A stretch of 64,000 nt of DNA from the NCBI RefSeq assembly GCF_963576545.1, contig NC_083658.1:9202928-9266927 (forward strand). The letters run 5' to 3'. Below the pieces are notes generated by a model. The model ran no database searches. It worked only from the letters and a program-made list of their open reading frames with translations, and was not told the origin of the DNA. Shown piece by piece: positions 24,591 to 37,200 of this stretch. Position numbers and translations under genes: made by a program. How positions within the stretch are numbered: the first letter of the stretch is position 1; every line of letters begins with the position of its first letter. This DNA comes from Limanda limanda. Lineage: Eukaryota > Chordata > Actinopteri > Pleuronectiformes > Pleuronectidae.

Positions 24591-24714
24591 TGGAAGAACA
24601 CAACCCAAAATATACAACTGTACATGTATCAGTGTTTTTGTCCTCTAAGAAGCTGTAGCATAATATAGCTTTCCATTATTTTACAATGGATAAGAAAGTG
24701 AAACACTTTTAAAT

Positions 24715-24835
24715 GGGTTCCTCCCAGAATGCATATTCTTTCACCAAGTTTCATGTAAACCCAATAAATAGTTTTTTGCACAATCCTGCTGAATAACAAA
24801 CCAACCAATCAACAAACGGAAAGGGCTGGAAAATA
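24715..24835 (+). repeat. Dispersed repeat tail, third copy
   Basis: It has 'ttcaccaagtttcatgtaaa', 'atagttttttgcacaatcctg' and a run of 'aaccaaccaatcaacaaac', which is the usual tail of the family also seen at 3545 and 12545. Confidence 0.6.
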
Positions 24836-27800
24836 GGACACAACACAGAACACACAATGTCAATTTTTTCAGAAATAACTTTGTCTTTAACACTGAAATT
24901 CGAGTTTCACCCGAGTGTTGCTGCTTCATTATTTGTATTAATTTATCAATAAATAGATTAAATAGTTTGTCAATCGACAGGTACATAGTGGTTTAACAAG
25001 TATTAAAAGTCGTCACCGGTTGCAGCCAATGCATTTTCAGTGGGGTTGATTTTGCCGTTAAATCATTTCACCGCCTTTGTGTGCACCAACAGGAAAATCT
25101 GAAGGGCTTTTAACATAGACCACCGCGGTTGCAGCCAAAAATGTGAAAACTGTACATTAAATCTTCAGCTATAAAAAGGCACTCTTAAGAATTTCTATGA
25201 CTGTGGCGGACGGCGAAGGTTCTGCAGAAATTGGCTCTTTTGCGCCTGAGCCCTCTGCATCGGTTGCCAGAGGGGGGGCTTTTGTGAATCGACAGTGGAG
25301 CGGATGGCCCGGGTCATGTGCCATTATTGTATTTTTTGTGTGAAATTGCTCCATCAATGAGGCCAGGTAGGTTTGGAGTGTCGAGGCTTTACTAAACGTG
25401 TTCCAGCAATTTCTGATATTCTGAGATTTTCTCTCCTTTTCTTCCTTGCCTTCAGTATGCTGATGAAAAACAGATGGTGCGAGTTTGATTGTGCAGCAGG
25501 AGAGTTGCAGGATGGAAATGTTAAACAGTCTGCGAGTGGCTCAGTGTACACTTGAAAGATGCATTGATTTCTTCTACAAAACTATATTTAATGGGTATGC
25601 ACAGGTTAATAGCGGCACTGTGCAGTCCTCTCCACACTGATGAGTTCAGGATGAAAACGCCCAAAGTTATTGTTACTATTTCATAAACAACTTTCCATCA
25701 ATATATTGAACAGAAACCAAGAATGAATCCATCCTGCAAAACACTGTTACCTCCGTATCCAAAGACTGATAAATAGTATTTATTTTTCCCATAGTGCTCC
25801 ACTGTCCATTAAAAACACATCAATGCACCAATATCCTGCTGCTGTAAATACTCACTAGTGCTTATTCATTCACAGCTTAAAATAGTCTCAACTTTAATTT
25901 GAGGGCTTTATGTGAAATATTACAGTACTCAGCAGTTTGGGGTTTTATTCTGAATAATATAGTTCTGATTATGATGTTTAAGTGAACGTGTTACAGAGCA
26001 TAGTCTGATTATGACTCTTGCAAACAGTTTGTAACCATCGTATGTCGACGTCATCATATGCTATGAAAAAACCAACAGGACAATATCAGAACATGACTTC
26101 ATAATGCAACAAAGGTCAGAACACTCCACATGTCTTGATTTAATTATTACTTACTCCGAGTATGAACTGCTTCAAGTCAACCTAATCAGAAAACGCTGTT
26201 TACATTGCACCGCCTTATTCACATTACCTTAATCGGGTCTCCATGGAAATGTATCTATTTGATTTTAACATTAAGTAAAGGTTCAAAACACCAATCTTAA
26301 TCTTAAGGTACAAAACCACTTGAATACAACAAATATATTGATTATAGTCACAAAATCAGGAATATAACAGAATCGTGCAACAGATGTGTCGTCTGCAGAA
26401 CGCAAAACGCTGTAGATGAGTGTGTGACGGGTGACTACCTCAAATAATCGTTTAATCAATCACCGAGAATAGAGACTTCAATTGTGAGGAGGGATGTGAC
26501 CAATGCTAGAGGCTCTGTGTGGCTGAACTAAAGCACAGTGCTACACTGTGACAATGTGAACATGCAGATGTGTAGCGAGTATAATGTTTACTGTGTTAAT
26601 CCTATGTTTTCAAGGAGTATTAATAGAAGAATTTGGTCAAAAGATACACAGAAAAAATTCAAATATGAAATTTCATAGTAATCCATCCAGACAGAGGTCA
26701 AGGTATTTCTCTTCAAATTACAAGAGTTGACCTTGTGGTGGCGCTACTAGGAACTCGGTCTGTCCAGGTTCTTTGGTAACGTCTATAATCTTGGTTTCAT
26801 CGGCCAAACTCCTGTTGTCGGAATTAAACCCATCTTTGAAGTTTGAGAAGGTTTTTTATGTCAGCTAAGCATGTTACTAAAAAGGTTCACCACTCAGGTG
26901 TTTGCACAAGGAAGTATCAAAATTGAACTAATGTAGAAAATAAATAATATCCAATAGTCTGCAGGCAGAGTGCTTTTCCTCTCGTTTCGTGGAAGCTTGT
27001 CAAGGAGCCGTTATTAAAATACAAAAAACTAAGCCTGAATAGAAAGTAAAGCTGAAGTTGAGTTAAGAATTTTTTAAAAGAATGATTTACTTTTCATGAA
27101 GAAAATCTAAACAACCTTGGGGTCAAGCAAATTGAGATTGTAGCCATTCCATTCAAATAGAACAAATAGAATTCTTCAACTGTAGAACCGTACACTTGAG
27201 AAAAATGGAATGTTCGGTTACTTCCACGGCGTTGTTTTCACAAGAAAGAAAAAATAAATACTGTTCCACAGGTTAAAGGCATCGGTCCAAATCTCGACCA
27301 GAGCCAGAAGCAGAAAGAAAACTTTCATAATTATTTACAAAAAGTTAAAAATAGTAGTGCGCATTCCACGATGTTTAATATTCACAGAGGGATACAAAAG
27401 TAATAATTCATGGTAGAATACGGTTACCTTCACGTTTTAGGAAGATCTAGCATGATAGGAAAATTGGCTTGGAAATATATATATGGAATTAGAATGTGAA
27501 GAAATTTGAATGTAATGCAATACATAATACATTTGGGAAAAGTCTTTTAATTCAACTTTTGTACGAAACTATCCATAAGCTACATTTCCCTCAATGCAAT
27601 CCCTTTTCTCGACGCAGTATTTGTATTTAAAGCATTGTGTTTCCTTCAAACATTTACTCAATAAGACTTTGTGGTCAATCCAGGTATGAAACAAAGTCAT
27701 TAGTTTAGTTTCACAAGAAAACTTCCAATATACATGCAAGTGTTGAAAGACGTCCTCAGCCCCACTCAGCCTGGCACCGCATTTACATAGTGCAACTTCA

Positions 27801-28327
27801 TATGACCTTTCCGAATAAATCCGCTATCTGAAACTGGCCATAAATCAAGGATTTTACTGAAAAGACTGCCACATCTTTTTTTTTACATTTCCCCCAATTA
27901 CAGAGCCGGTTGAGGGCACGCAAAGAAGACAAGACAGTAATGATCAAACACTCAACTTCCTGCGCCCTTTCAGCTCCACTGTCTAATGCAACATGGCTCA
28001 AAGCCGCAAAAAGCTCCAAAAAGCTCAAAGTCTAGACTCAAAAGCAAGAGGTCATTTGCCTGGTCAAGGAGATCAGGCACACAAAAAAGAAGGAAATCTT
28101 ACATAAAAAGTCTGGTTTAAGGAACTTTCGTGGCTTTCGAGAATGTCCAGCTTAAGGTCTCATTTCAAACACAAAAAACGGAAAGAGGAGTCAGTCGTTC
28201 ATCTACTTCATATCTCTAGTGCACCATCACGCTTAAAGACTGAAGAACTGAGCAACAACACAGTTGTTGAACCATTGAGAAAACATACATTAGTAAACTG
28301 AAAAATAGGGAAATCCTAGTTGTGGCT
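24836..28327. other. Non-coding, A+T-rich, no gene seen
   Basis: About 3.5 kb between the repeat tail and duplication copy B. A segment near 26650-26760 ('gaaatttcatagtaatccat', 'ccttgtggtggcgcta') has the wording of a dispersed repeat but is too diverged to assign. The rest is unique, with no exon. Confidence 0.4.
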
Positions 28328-29215
28328 TTATAACTATGACAAAGGAATATTACAAGTTGTAATTGCTGCACTGTGTTTTTTCTCTCCATCAACCAGAGGA
28401 GTGTAAATTAAGTTGCTTTTCATAATCATCCCCTTGAGGCAGACTTGAGATATCATATTGAAAAGGCCAAAAGCATGATTTGTGAGGTCACAACCTGAAC
28501 ACATAATGCCAAGTGTTTCATGTTTACCGCTTTACTGTGGCAGATATTCTTAAATACTAATGAATGTTAGAATTTTAGGCCACAAGCTATTTTTTCTTGT
28601 TTTTCACTCATAAATGCTTATTTTTTTGGGAGATTTTGAATTCAGATTCAGAGATTTGCTCGCTACCGACCGTGCAAAAGAAGAAAGAAAAGAAAAAGCA
28701 CAGAGCCGTGTGAATAGAGGACGCAGCGGTTGGCGAGGAGGGACAAAAAGGAAATTCACCTGGCTTCAGCCAGGATATCAGGGCAGTAATTTTTCTTAAG
28801 AGCACGCTATTAATATACTCAGCAGCTGGACATTCACAAAGGCAGCTAAACCACAAGTGTTTCTGAATGGAACATGCATTGAAAAATCAGATAAAAAGGG
28901 GATGTTCTAAACTTCTTGGGCCTTTATAAAAGTTATAAATTACGGGTAATTTGGTAAGGCAGCTGAACCACATGTGTATCTGAATAGAACATGCAATCAG
29001 TTAAAAGGGACTTTTTTAAACTTCTTGGGCCTTTTTATAAAAGTTATACATCAAGGGTAATTCAAATTAATCACCCTCTCTTTCCTGTAGATAATTGCCT
29101 AATTGCCTGGTGTTTCACTCTACAGCCAAGCAGTATTTGTTTTTTAAATTATTTATTCATATAGCAAATTGTTATTCTTTACGCTTCCCCTGAAGCAGTC
29201 TTGATTTTCTTCTGG
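28328..29215 (+). repeat. Segmental duplication, copy B, with an internal tandem
   Basis: Direct-orientation partner of 22374-23165. It is longer because a segment of about 117 bp is repeated: units start at 28841 ('ggcagctaaacc') and 28958 ('ggcagctgaacc'). The second unit is closer to copy A than the first. The A-copy hairpin arm is missing here. In its place a different short palindrome, CCTGGC-TTCA-GCCAGG, sits at 28759-28774. Confidence 0.9.
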
Positions 29216-31487
29216 CCGGCCAAATCCAGAGGTCCAAGGTGAGTAGTGGTGGACATTTTCTGTCATGAATAAACCATTTCATGACCCCTCTCAACACCAC
29301 CATTAAGTAATTTACTGTTTGACTCAGCGCGGCTAATATGTTCTCACATACCGCCACGGGAAATGTGCCACGTTGCCACGAGAAATGGGTCTTAAAGAGT
29401 CGTCCCGTGGTCAAATTAGTACACGTGCCCGCTCCTCTGGGTTAAAAATCATTAACCGAATGAATTATGTTAATAATCGGACATTTCTTGAAGGACAGAG
29501 AATCTTTTTTTTTTATGATTCATCTGTCATGTGACTCTGTGTCAGCCACATATACAGAAGTCTCAATAAACATAGTAACATGACACAATTCACATCATGA
29601 CATATTTGACATACTTGAAAAAGACCGGAAAAGTAAACAAAAAAATTCCACTGATCTATAAAGAAATCTTCTGACATTATTTCTCACTTTACTGAAGCCT
29701 AAACTCTTTTGTAGATCAATGACCCTGGTTTTCCAGTGGTCTGATGGTCAGTAGGTCACTGACAGGTTTTCATCCCTTACGTTTTTTTACCCTTACTAAT
29801 GGTTTAGCATTAGTTACCATGGTGATTTACCCCGGCTACCTGAGCCCGGATAAGCGGAGGAAAATGTTTGCGATGGATTGATTTGCCTTAACTTTCCTTT
29901 TTGGCTGGTTTTAGAATATCAAATAAAAAAGACCATTTAGAATGTGGAGAGAAACGAATGCTTCCCAAAAATGTACTGCATCAATCAAAGCTACCTACTG
30001 TGGAACTGTACTGCAAACAGGGCTTAAAGTGAATCAACTTCTCGAGGCAACGATTTCTTCTTAGAATACACCTCTGTGACAGGCACATTTCTTTGTGCCA
30101 TTCTTTGCTTTCAAATGCTACAAAACGGCACAAAACAACCAAAGTAGAAGTAAGAAAAACAGCAATAACAGCAGCCAAACACGGCTATCCATCTCCATTT
30201 ACTGCTCAGGCTCCTCTCTCTCGGAGACGGAGTACCCTGCCTCGCTTTTCAGCAAAGCTCAGCTACCACTATTCGTTCTTTTTCCCTTCAACTTTTCCTA
30301 TTGGCTGCGAAAGATTTGATTTTGATGCTTGAAGACAGGAGGGCTGCCAGAGAGGTACACACTGCACATCTGGGCAGATCATGAAAATGAGGACATTTCC
30401 ACCGTGACATGAGAGGGAGATGAAGAAACTGCTAATGAACCAAAAGCCTGCAGAAACATGCACGTGAGACACACGAGTGTAATTAAACAAATTAACCATT
30501 AGTGACAGGACCGTCTTCGCTATCCGACGGATCTTCCCATCAAGGCCTTTCCACTCACATTGCTGCTTCGTCTACAGATGCAGGCGGAGAAGGATTCTGT
30601 TTGACGGCACCCTGGACGGCACGTTAATTCCCACTGGTGGATTATTATAAGGCCTCCCGACTGATAGTGAACATGTTGCTTTGGGTTTTATGCCGTTACG
30701 GTGAATTCCCACAGCGGGCGGCCTCAGAGAGGTGAATAACACAGGCAGACCAAACTCTGACTGCCTTGGATTGAATGTCTCTGACGGAACTGGGGCCCAA
30801 TGTGCGTCGGTTCCTGTTACGGCCTCGTTGTTTACAAGTGGACGGGTTCATGCACCTGCAACAAATATCTCAGATCCCTAAAACTACATTGGTATCCCGG
30901 AGGCAGTGTGAACACTATCCTCTGACCCAATACAGCTTCATAATTAACTGAAAGTATCTCTACTCTTCTCAGTGTTTCCCATACATTGATATATTTGTAG
31001 CGGCCTGCCCCAAGTTCAAAACCCACCACCACATATTGATTTTCTTTTCTTTTTTTATTACTTCAAATGAGTAAAATTAAATTTCCTTGTAGAGCTGTGC
31101 ACAGGACATCAAGTCACTCCTCCTGCTGCACCCTCTCTCTCTCTCAAACAAACACACACACACACAGACTCGTCCGTCATAGTCTGACTAAAATTAACAA
31201 TTCGTTTGTTCTCTGCAAACTGCAGCGATGTACTTGTTTGTTTGCATGCAGAGCGGGGAGGGGAGAATCGGTCACAAGTGCCCCCCCGGGACACACGTGG
31301 AGAAGCATTTCAATGCCCGGTGACAACTGACGTACTTAAGAGCTCGTGATCGGAATCACCCCGAGACGCATGTTGATGATAAACAGGAGCAGAAACGTCA
31401 CTCTACGACCTAGTGACTCTTATTTCTGTCTGTTAATACCAACAAAGAAGATTAGCAGAGGAAAGAGCACACAGCCTAGACCAGAGG
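29216..31487. other. Non-coding, no gene seen
   Basis: Unique sequence. Moderately G+C-richer pieces at 29310-29440 and 30560-30830 may be regulatory. A CA run is at 31151-31166. No exon is recognised. Confidence 0.4.
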
Positions 31488-31624
31488 TGGAGGAAGAACT
31501 CAAACATTTTACTTGAGTTAAAGAGCAAATGAAGACACAAAAATATAGTGGAGTAGAAAGTACTGACATTTGCTGATATGTTGTTGCGTAAAAGTGAAAA
31601 TATCAGAAAATAAATCTATTTAAG
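31488..31624 (+). repeat. TIR/MITE-like repeat, left part, interrupted by an LTR
   Basis: It starts with 'agaggtggaggaagaactc' and contains 'gtggagtagaaagtac' and 'atttgctgatatgt', which match the reverse complement of the element at 50375-50605. It continues at 32374 after the insertion of 31625-32373. Confidence 0.65.
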
Positions 31625-32373
31625 TGTAACGAAGAGAACTTCGTTCCCTGGAGCTTGAGATGGGGTAGGGGAATATTGCACCATACACTTTGATCGGGTA
31701 CATGCACTTTAATAATTGCACAGGCGTTGGTAAACAGTTGCACTTTATTGGTATATTTGCACACTTAAAAACAGTTAACCGTTATTAATTGGTGTTACAT
31801 CTGTTGTCCTTTGTCGGTCTGTGCTGGTGGGTTCTGTGGTGGCCACATGGTTCCACCTACAAAGAGAGGGACATGAGTTAAGGTGCAATAGTGTGCGTTT
31901 GTGTGTGTAATGTTACTCACCAGTTCTTTTGTCTCCAGGGTGTTCGGGTAAAAGGCCTCCCCAGCAAACAAGCACCATATTTATAGTTCCGGGGCCATCC
32001 AAGTGGTGATTCGTGTGGGTGTGGGAAGATTAGGGTATGTGATTATTGTAAGGTGTTGGAATTGGGGATGAGGGGGTGTTTGTAAATAAATGTGTGTGTT
32101 TGTGGGTATATAGTAGAATGATGGGGATAATGATAAACAAAAAGGTGTTGTCAAAAGGAGAGCCTCGCAGCAGGGGGAATGGTTTCTCCCTCCCTAATTA
32201 GGCCCCTATATAAGGGGCCATTTTGTTGTCAAAGGGGCGGTGTGTTGCTGCATGAGGTGGAGGACCTGTGCCAGGTGCCTGAGAGACACGATAAACCCGT
32301 CTTGACTCACAACTATCCGGCCTTGGTTCTTCTTTTGCGGTACGGTCCAGCCGTGAGCGTGGTCATCCTAACA
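31625..32373 (+). mobile_element. Probable solo LTR of a retrotransposon
   Basis: The 749-bp block begins TGTAACG and ends CTAACA, the TG...CA ends typical of LTRs, and splits an older repeat in two. A TATA-like TATATAA lies inside the palindrome GGCCCC-TATATAA-GGGGCC (32201-32219), as expected for an LTR promoter, and a weak GATAAA follows about 80 bases downstream. No retroviral-type ORF, primer-binding site or second LTR is visible, so it would be a solo LTR. Family not assigned. It is flanked by near-identical 37-38 bp direct repeats, far longer than the usual 4-6 bp target duplication, which leaves the insertion mechanism open. Confidence 0.6.
32203..32219 (+). promoter_or_regulatory. 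TATA-like motif in a palindrome within the LTR
   Basis: TATATAA is bracketed by complementary GGCCCC and GGGGCC. It probably marks the old LTR promoter. Orientation is read from the TG...CA ends and the motif itself. Confidence 0.45.
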
Positions 32374-32490
32374 GGTGTAAAAGTGAAAATATCAGAAAAA
32401 TAAATCTACTTAAGTTAAGTACAGATACATGAAAAAATTACTTGAGTACAGTATCAAAGTAAATGTACTTCACAGTAAAGAAAGGCATTA
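32374..32490 (+). repeat. TIR/MITE-like repeat, right part
   Basis: This is the continuation of 31488-31624. It first repeats the 37 bases that precede the LTR ('gtaaaagtgaaaatatcag' and following), then runs through 'aagtacagatacatg' and 'agtaaatgtacttcac'. Confidence 0.65.
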
Positions 32491-33955
32491 ACTAAGGAAA
32501 ACTCAAACAAGACAAGGTTAAAATCTTGACTACTTCTGGTCCATGTGTTGCGAAGGCACAAAATTGAGGAAGTAGACTCACTCAATACCGCTGACTTTGT
32601 ACTTGGGAGCTCGAGTCCATTTAATGTTTTGGTACACCTGCTTCGGGGTGGAGTTTGTAAGCTGTTGCCATTTACCAGACAGGGAGAATTTACTGACAGC
32701 AGCCATTTGGTTGCATTAAGGGAAGGATAGGATGCAGGGCTTTTAAAGACTGAGCCACTCAGGCGACTGAAAGGGGCTTTGCTGCACAGATTGTTTTAAA
32801 TCTAACAATGCCAACAACTTCAGTTACAAGTTTTGAAATGCAGTTTAATACAAACAACTCAACCTGGAATAAAACTGCGCATTTTCTAAATTTAAGGGAC
32901 ATTCAGTCCTGCTTTAATACCTCATCAGGCACTAATTACATGCAACATCGCCCCCTGCAGGAATTTGAAACAAACATCAGCAGAGACCCTTTCCCACTTA
33001 TATTCTGAATAAAAGACTCAATTAACTACTCATAGAAGAAACATATCAACTCAAGCTGAGAGGTCGGATTTTTTTCTGACTTATTAAAAACTAAAAGAAT
33101 CCTCTTTGCATCCAGCCACTCACCCGGCAGTGATTTGAGTTTGATGTGAGGCATTCGCCGGCTCTCACACCGAGAACCTTCAGGCTCTTCGTGACTGAGC
33201 ACATGACGTGAGATTTACCGCTAAAGGGGAAACAAGGTCGACTAAAGAGAGACAATGTCCCATGATCACGTGCGACATTTGCATCGTGTGTTTACATCAC
33301 TACCGCTCGGCGCCCTCCCCCCCCGTGTCCCGGAGTGATTAATGGTTGCTCATTGTGCCTCACACTCACCTGCACTCAGCTGTTTGATGGATGGCTCCGT
33401 GCGCCCGACAGATGGACGGATGTGTCACGGCAGAGCGGCCTGGCAGGGAAGCGACACCTCGGCCCTGCCGCTTTCTGGAGGAAGCTGCGAGCGAGAAAAA
33501 AGAGAAGGAAGGAGAATCAGAGTCGTTTTCAAAGTGCAAATGGCTCAGATGTTGTTTTCTGTTGTACGCTGGTCAGCAACTGGTTGACATTTGCTGGGGG
33601 TGGAATATCTGGAAGAAAACATGAAATGAAAGTGACAGGTGACCAAGTTAATGTGCCCCCCCCGAGGGAATGTTTTCCCCAGGAAGCTCTTTGATAGGGA
33701 AAACAGTGCCTGGCGGAGTCCTGGTGGCTCAGTTGGACACAGTGCAAGGCTGCACGAGCGCGACAGCCGAGCTTTGTTACTTTGCTTTACTGGGTTTGGA
33801 CCAACACAGTCGGGAAGATGAAAGATGATGAAACGGTCCGATAAACATTCCATGTGTAGCAGGTGGGCTGAGAAACAACACAGAGAAATCGGCAGGCTTT
33901 GTTGTTTTCAGGATGTTGTGTGCAGATGATGGCGTCAGGGGTAATCATGCAAACA
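32491..33955. other. Non-coding, no gene seen
   Basis: Unique sequence with a G+C-richer part around 33290-33480. Several overlapping frames at 33335-33850 on both strands have no splice support or family similarity. Confidence 0.4.
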
Positions 33956-34231
33956 TGGACTGTAATATAAAGATGGACGACATAACAGCCCCCAAGAGTG
34001 AAGCCAAATCCTCTTGATCGCCCCCTGGCGGCTGGCTGCAGTCCAGTTCATAAACCCTGCCTCCTCCATGTTGGTAGATTAGGTAGTTCCCATCACACTG
34101 GTGTTTGTTGAAGTGCTAATCTTTCCAGTAAGTTTGGTTTTATTAAGTTATTTGATGCTATAAAAGCTTCTTCCTCTAAGATATCAAAAGCGCAACATGG
34201 CAAGTGTTTAGTCCATCTTTATATACAGCCT
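33956..34231 (+). mobile_element. Short TIR element (MITE-like)
   Basis: The left end TGGACTGTAATATAAAGATG (from 33956) and the right end GTCCATCTTTATATACAG (34211-34228) are inverted repeats of about 20 bp with one indel. The interior of about 230 bp has no ORF. A second, diverged copy begins at 38338. I recall this family as common in percomorphs. Confidence 0.75.
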
Positions 34232-37200
34232 AGGGTAAATACCAAAGGCATTTTAGAGAAAAATACACAAACTTTTATCTGATTCCTGTCCCCGATCTAC
34301 CTCATTATATTTTATTCTTTTTATAATTTTCATGCAAACACCGAAAGAAAAACAGGTAAGTGTGATAAGAGCAGGCCAGCGACTCGAGGACTTAATAGAT
34401 CTGCTGAGATTGTGAGAATGTCTTACAGCAAATACTTGCATGTGTACGACCTGTGTGGGTGTTTATGAGCCAATTATACAGCAAAACACGGCTGAACACT
34501 GTGATTTTATAATCACATTTTTATCCTGTTTTGTTTACCATTTTACACTTCATGCATAAGGGGTTCACTAAGTCAATGCCACCTACCAACCACCATAGCG
34601 TTTCCATTAAAAATGAAATTTTCTACATGGCATCTTTAATCACGAAGCCTTTTCTGAAGGACAACTTGGAACAATAGCACTGTGTCCTTATTTCCATCCA
34701 TCATTCCATCGATTTATGAAACAAGTCTTATTCAGTTGTACCAGGCAGCTTTTCTCTCTACTGCCCATCCGAACCACTAAAGCTCACTGTGCTGCGTTTG
34801 AAAGACGAAGCGGCAGCAGCAGAGAGATTCTGAATTCTTGGTGGCAGACAGAGCCATAAATCATACGTCTACTAATGGCAGCTCCAAATGAGGCCTCTCA
34901 TCAGACAAGACAAGTGCCGTGCTTTGTGTGCTACTTCAGGCTCCACTGTAACATCTGTGCACTCTCAAACTACTGCGCATGTGATGTGCGTCGCCCTTGT
35001 ATTCATTAAGGAATTGTCTGCCGAGCCCTAACACTTCAATTTCGTGTAATTTAGAGCGTATCTGAAAAGCAGGGCTGTGAAAAACAATCAAGAGCAGAGT
35101 ATTCTTCCTGTGAACCGCCGGGTGTTTGTCATTCCTTCTGCCGAAAATACCCGAAATAGAAAAGCTTTCCTTTTCATTGACGTGACGAATAAGCAAATTT
35201 TAATTACATTCAAATGAAGAACTTGTCAGTGTCGTCTGTTTGCTTTGTCAACGTCGAGATACGAGGGGATTTTAATTTCAGAAAACACATGTTTTTTCTC
35301 CCAAAAACATTATTATACCCTTACATTTCTAAAGCACACACATAATCCTGCTTTCTTATATGATCTTTGTAAATTATTGATGTGTTGAGGCAAAAACTGA
35401 ATATCTACCCGATGGGACTATCAAAAATAAAAAACAGTGACATTTAAAGTGACCAGTCGGAGCAGGGGTGAGGGCTTTCTGGTGCCCTCATGCCAAGATG
35501 AGGATAATCCAGCCAGTGATACGACACCCAGCTCCCAGACCATAAATTAAAAGTCCTACTCCACGCGACCACGACACAATTGTGCCGACCAACCCCAGAA
35601 AGGGTCAGTGCCCCCCCCCCAAAAAACCCACATTGAATGTGGGTCTTTTGTTCCATTTGGCAAGCGTATAATGGGAGTTTGAGAGGGGCCACGCTGGTGC
35701 TGTACAAAGATAGGAACTGAATGGAGGGGAATGTAATTACTATACCTGTCTATGCAACAATGGCTAACCACCTCTGTCGCCCCTCACTCCACTTGAAGAA
35801 ACCAGACAGCAAGTGCTGTATGATTGTGGGGAGCACAAAAGCCGCCCTTGCTGCGACTCCCGAATCAGTGTCTCGCAGTAGTACTCCGACCGGAAAAAAA
35901 AAGGGTATATGTCTCAGTCATCTTTAAAAAGTAGATGTGTGTATTTGGACGTGAGCGGTTTGCGTTCAGCGCCGGAAGACGTCGCTTTCTTATTTATAGA
36001 ACTTCTACATTCTCTGTTCTTTCTTTTTGTTTTCTATAAATGTGTTCGAATTGATAGCTCTGGTATTTTGCATCTCTTAGAAGTCATTTTAAACTTGCTC
36101 CTCATCGCTGTGAACGAGGGCCAGACGTCACTGACGTGGAGTTTAAATAAAGCCCTTTTATTTTTGCATAAAACATAACTTTTAAGATGACGCATAACAA
36201 AAGGCAACGGCATTATCGCAAATATAAACAATGCAGGCGTGCGGACATAAAAATAACTGGGCGATAAAAAATCACAACCACTTAAACGCAGGGAGGAATA
36301 AATAAAATGTCTCTAGGAGGCAACTGGGGGAAATCGTCTTGTGACTTTCTGTTGTAAAAATTCCGTATCAGCTTGTTCCAGGTCTTTATTTGAGCCAATA
36401 TTCTGCATATATAAAATTATAGCTTCTCATTTGTGCAGGATATATGCAGGGGAGATCCAGACATATTATTTTATCGCACCGGTCTAGATAATTTAAGTCT
36501 CCTGATAATGTCAGGTCACATCCTCTAGTCTTGTCAAGGGTGAAAGTACTGCTTCTACACAAACCTTACAAGTAGATGATTGCGTTTTTTGTTCTGGGTT
36601 AACCATCATTTTACGTGTCAAAATGTGAGGAAAGTGTTTTATGTAAAGATATGAAGAGACTGAAACTAAATCCTAAGTAATGTCTGCAAAAACAACAACT
36701 GTCAAATGGTGAATGTTATTTTGAACGTTGGTGCAAAGAAATATATCTATAAAAGCCCAAAGACAGGAAGCGAAACAGGCACAAAACACGCAAGGGAAGA
36801 AACTACAAAGTAAAACAGGAAATGACCAGCTCAAACAGAGAGAGATCCTAGTTCAAGGAAAGATTAAATCATGGAGATCACATTTCTTGACATGGAAAAA
36901 GATGGATGAGGTGCCTGACCTATGTTACATTAACATGAAATAATGAACTTCAGGTTAACTGAGCTGTTTCAATGTACATGTGAAAATATTCTCGTGTATT
37001 TTTTCCTTTATCATTTTGGATCACATATATCCACATTTAGTTTGAAGTCGTTTTTATGAATAAAAAAAAAACTCTTTATCCACACTTTTGAAAAGAAAAT
37101 AATAAAAACTTATTTTAGATGTCTGTCACTTTATTTTTTCATTTCCCTAAGACTAAGGCTTAGTGTTCCGTGAAAATATAAAACAAAGTTTTGTGAATTT

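Noticed and set aside
32179..32403. 74-codon open frame
   Set aside because: It sits inside the probable LTR and runs across its boundary, so it is not a gene.
35611..35650. Palindrome followed by T-rich sequence resembling a bacterial terminator
   Set aside because: The sequence is vertebrate nuclear DNA, where such terminators are not used. A chance short palindrome.
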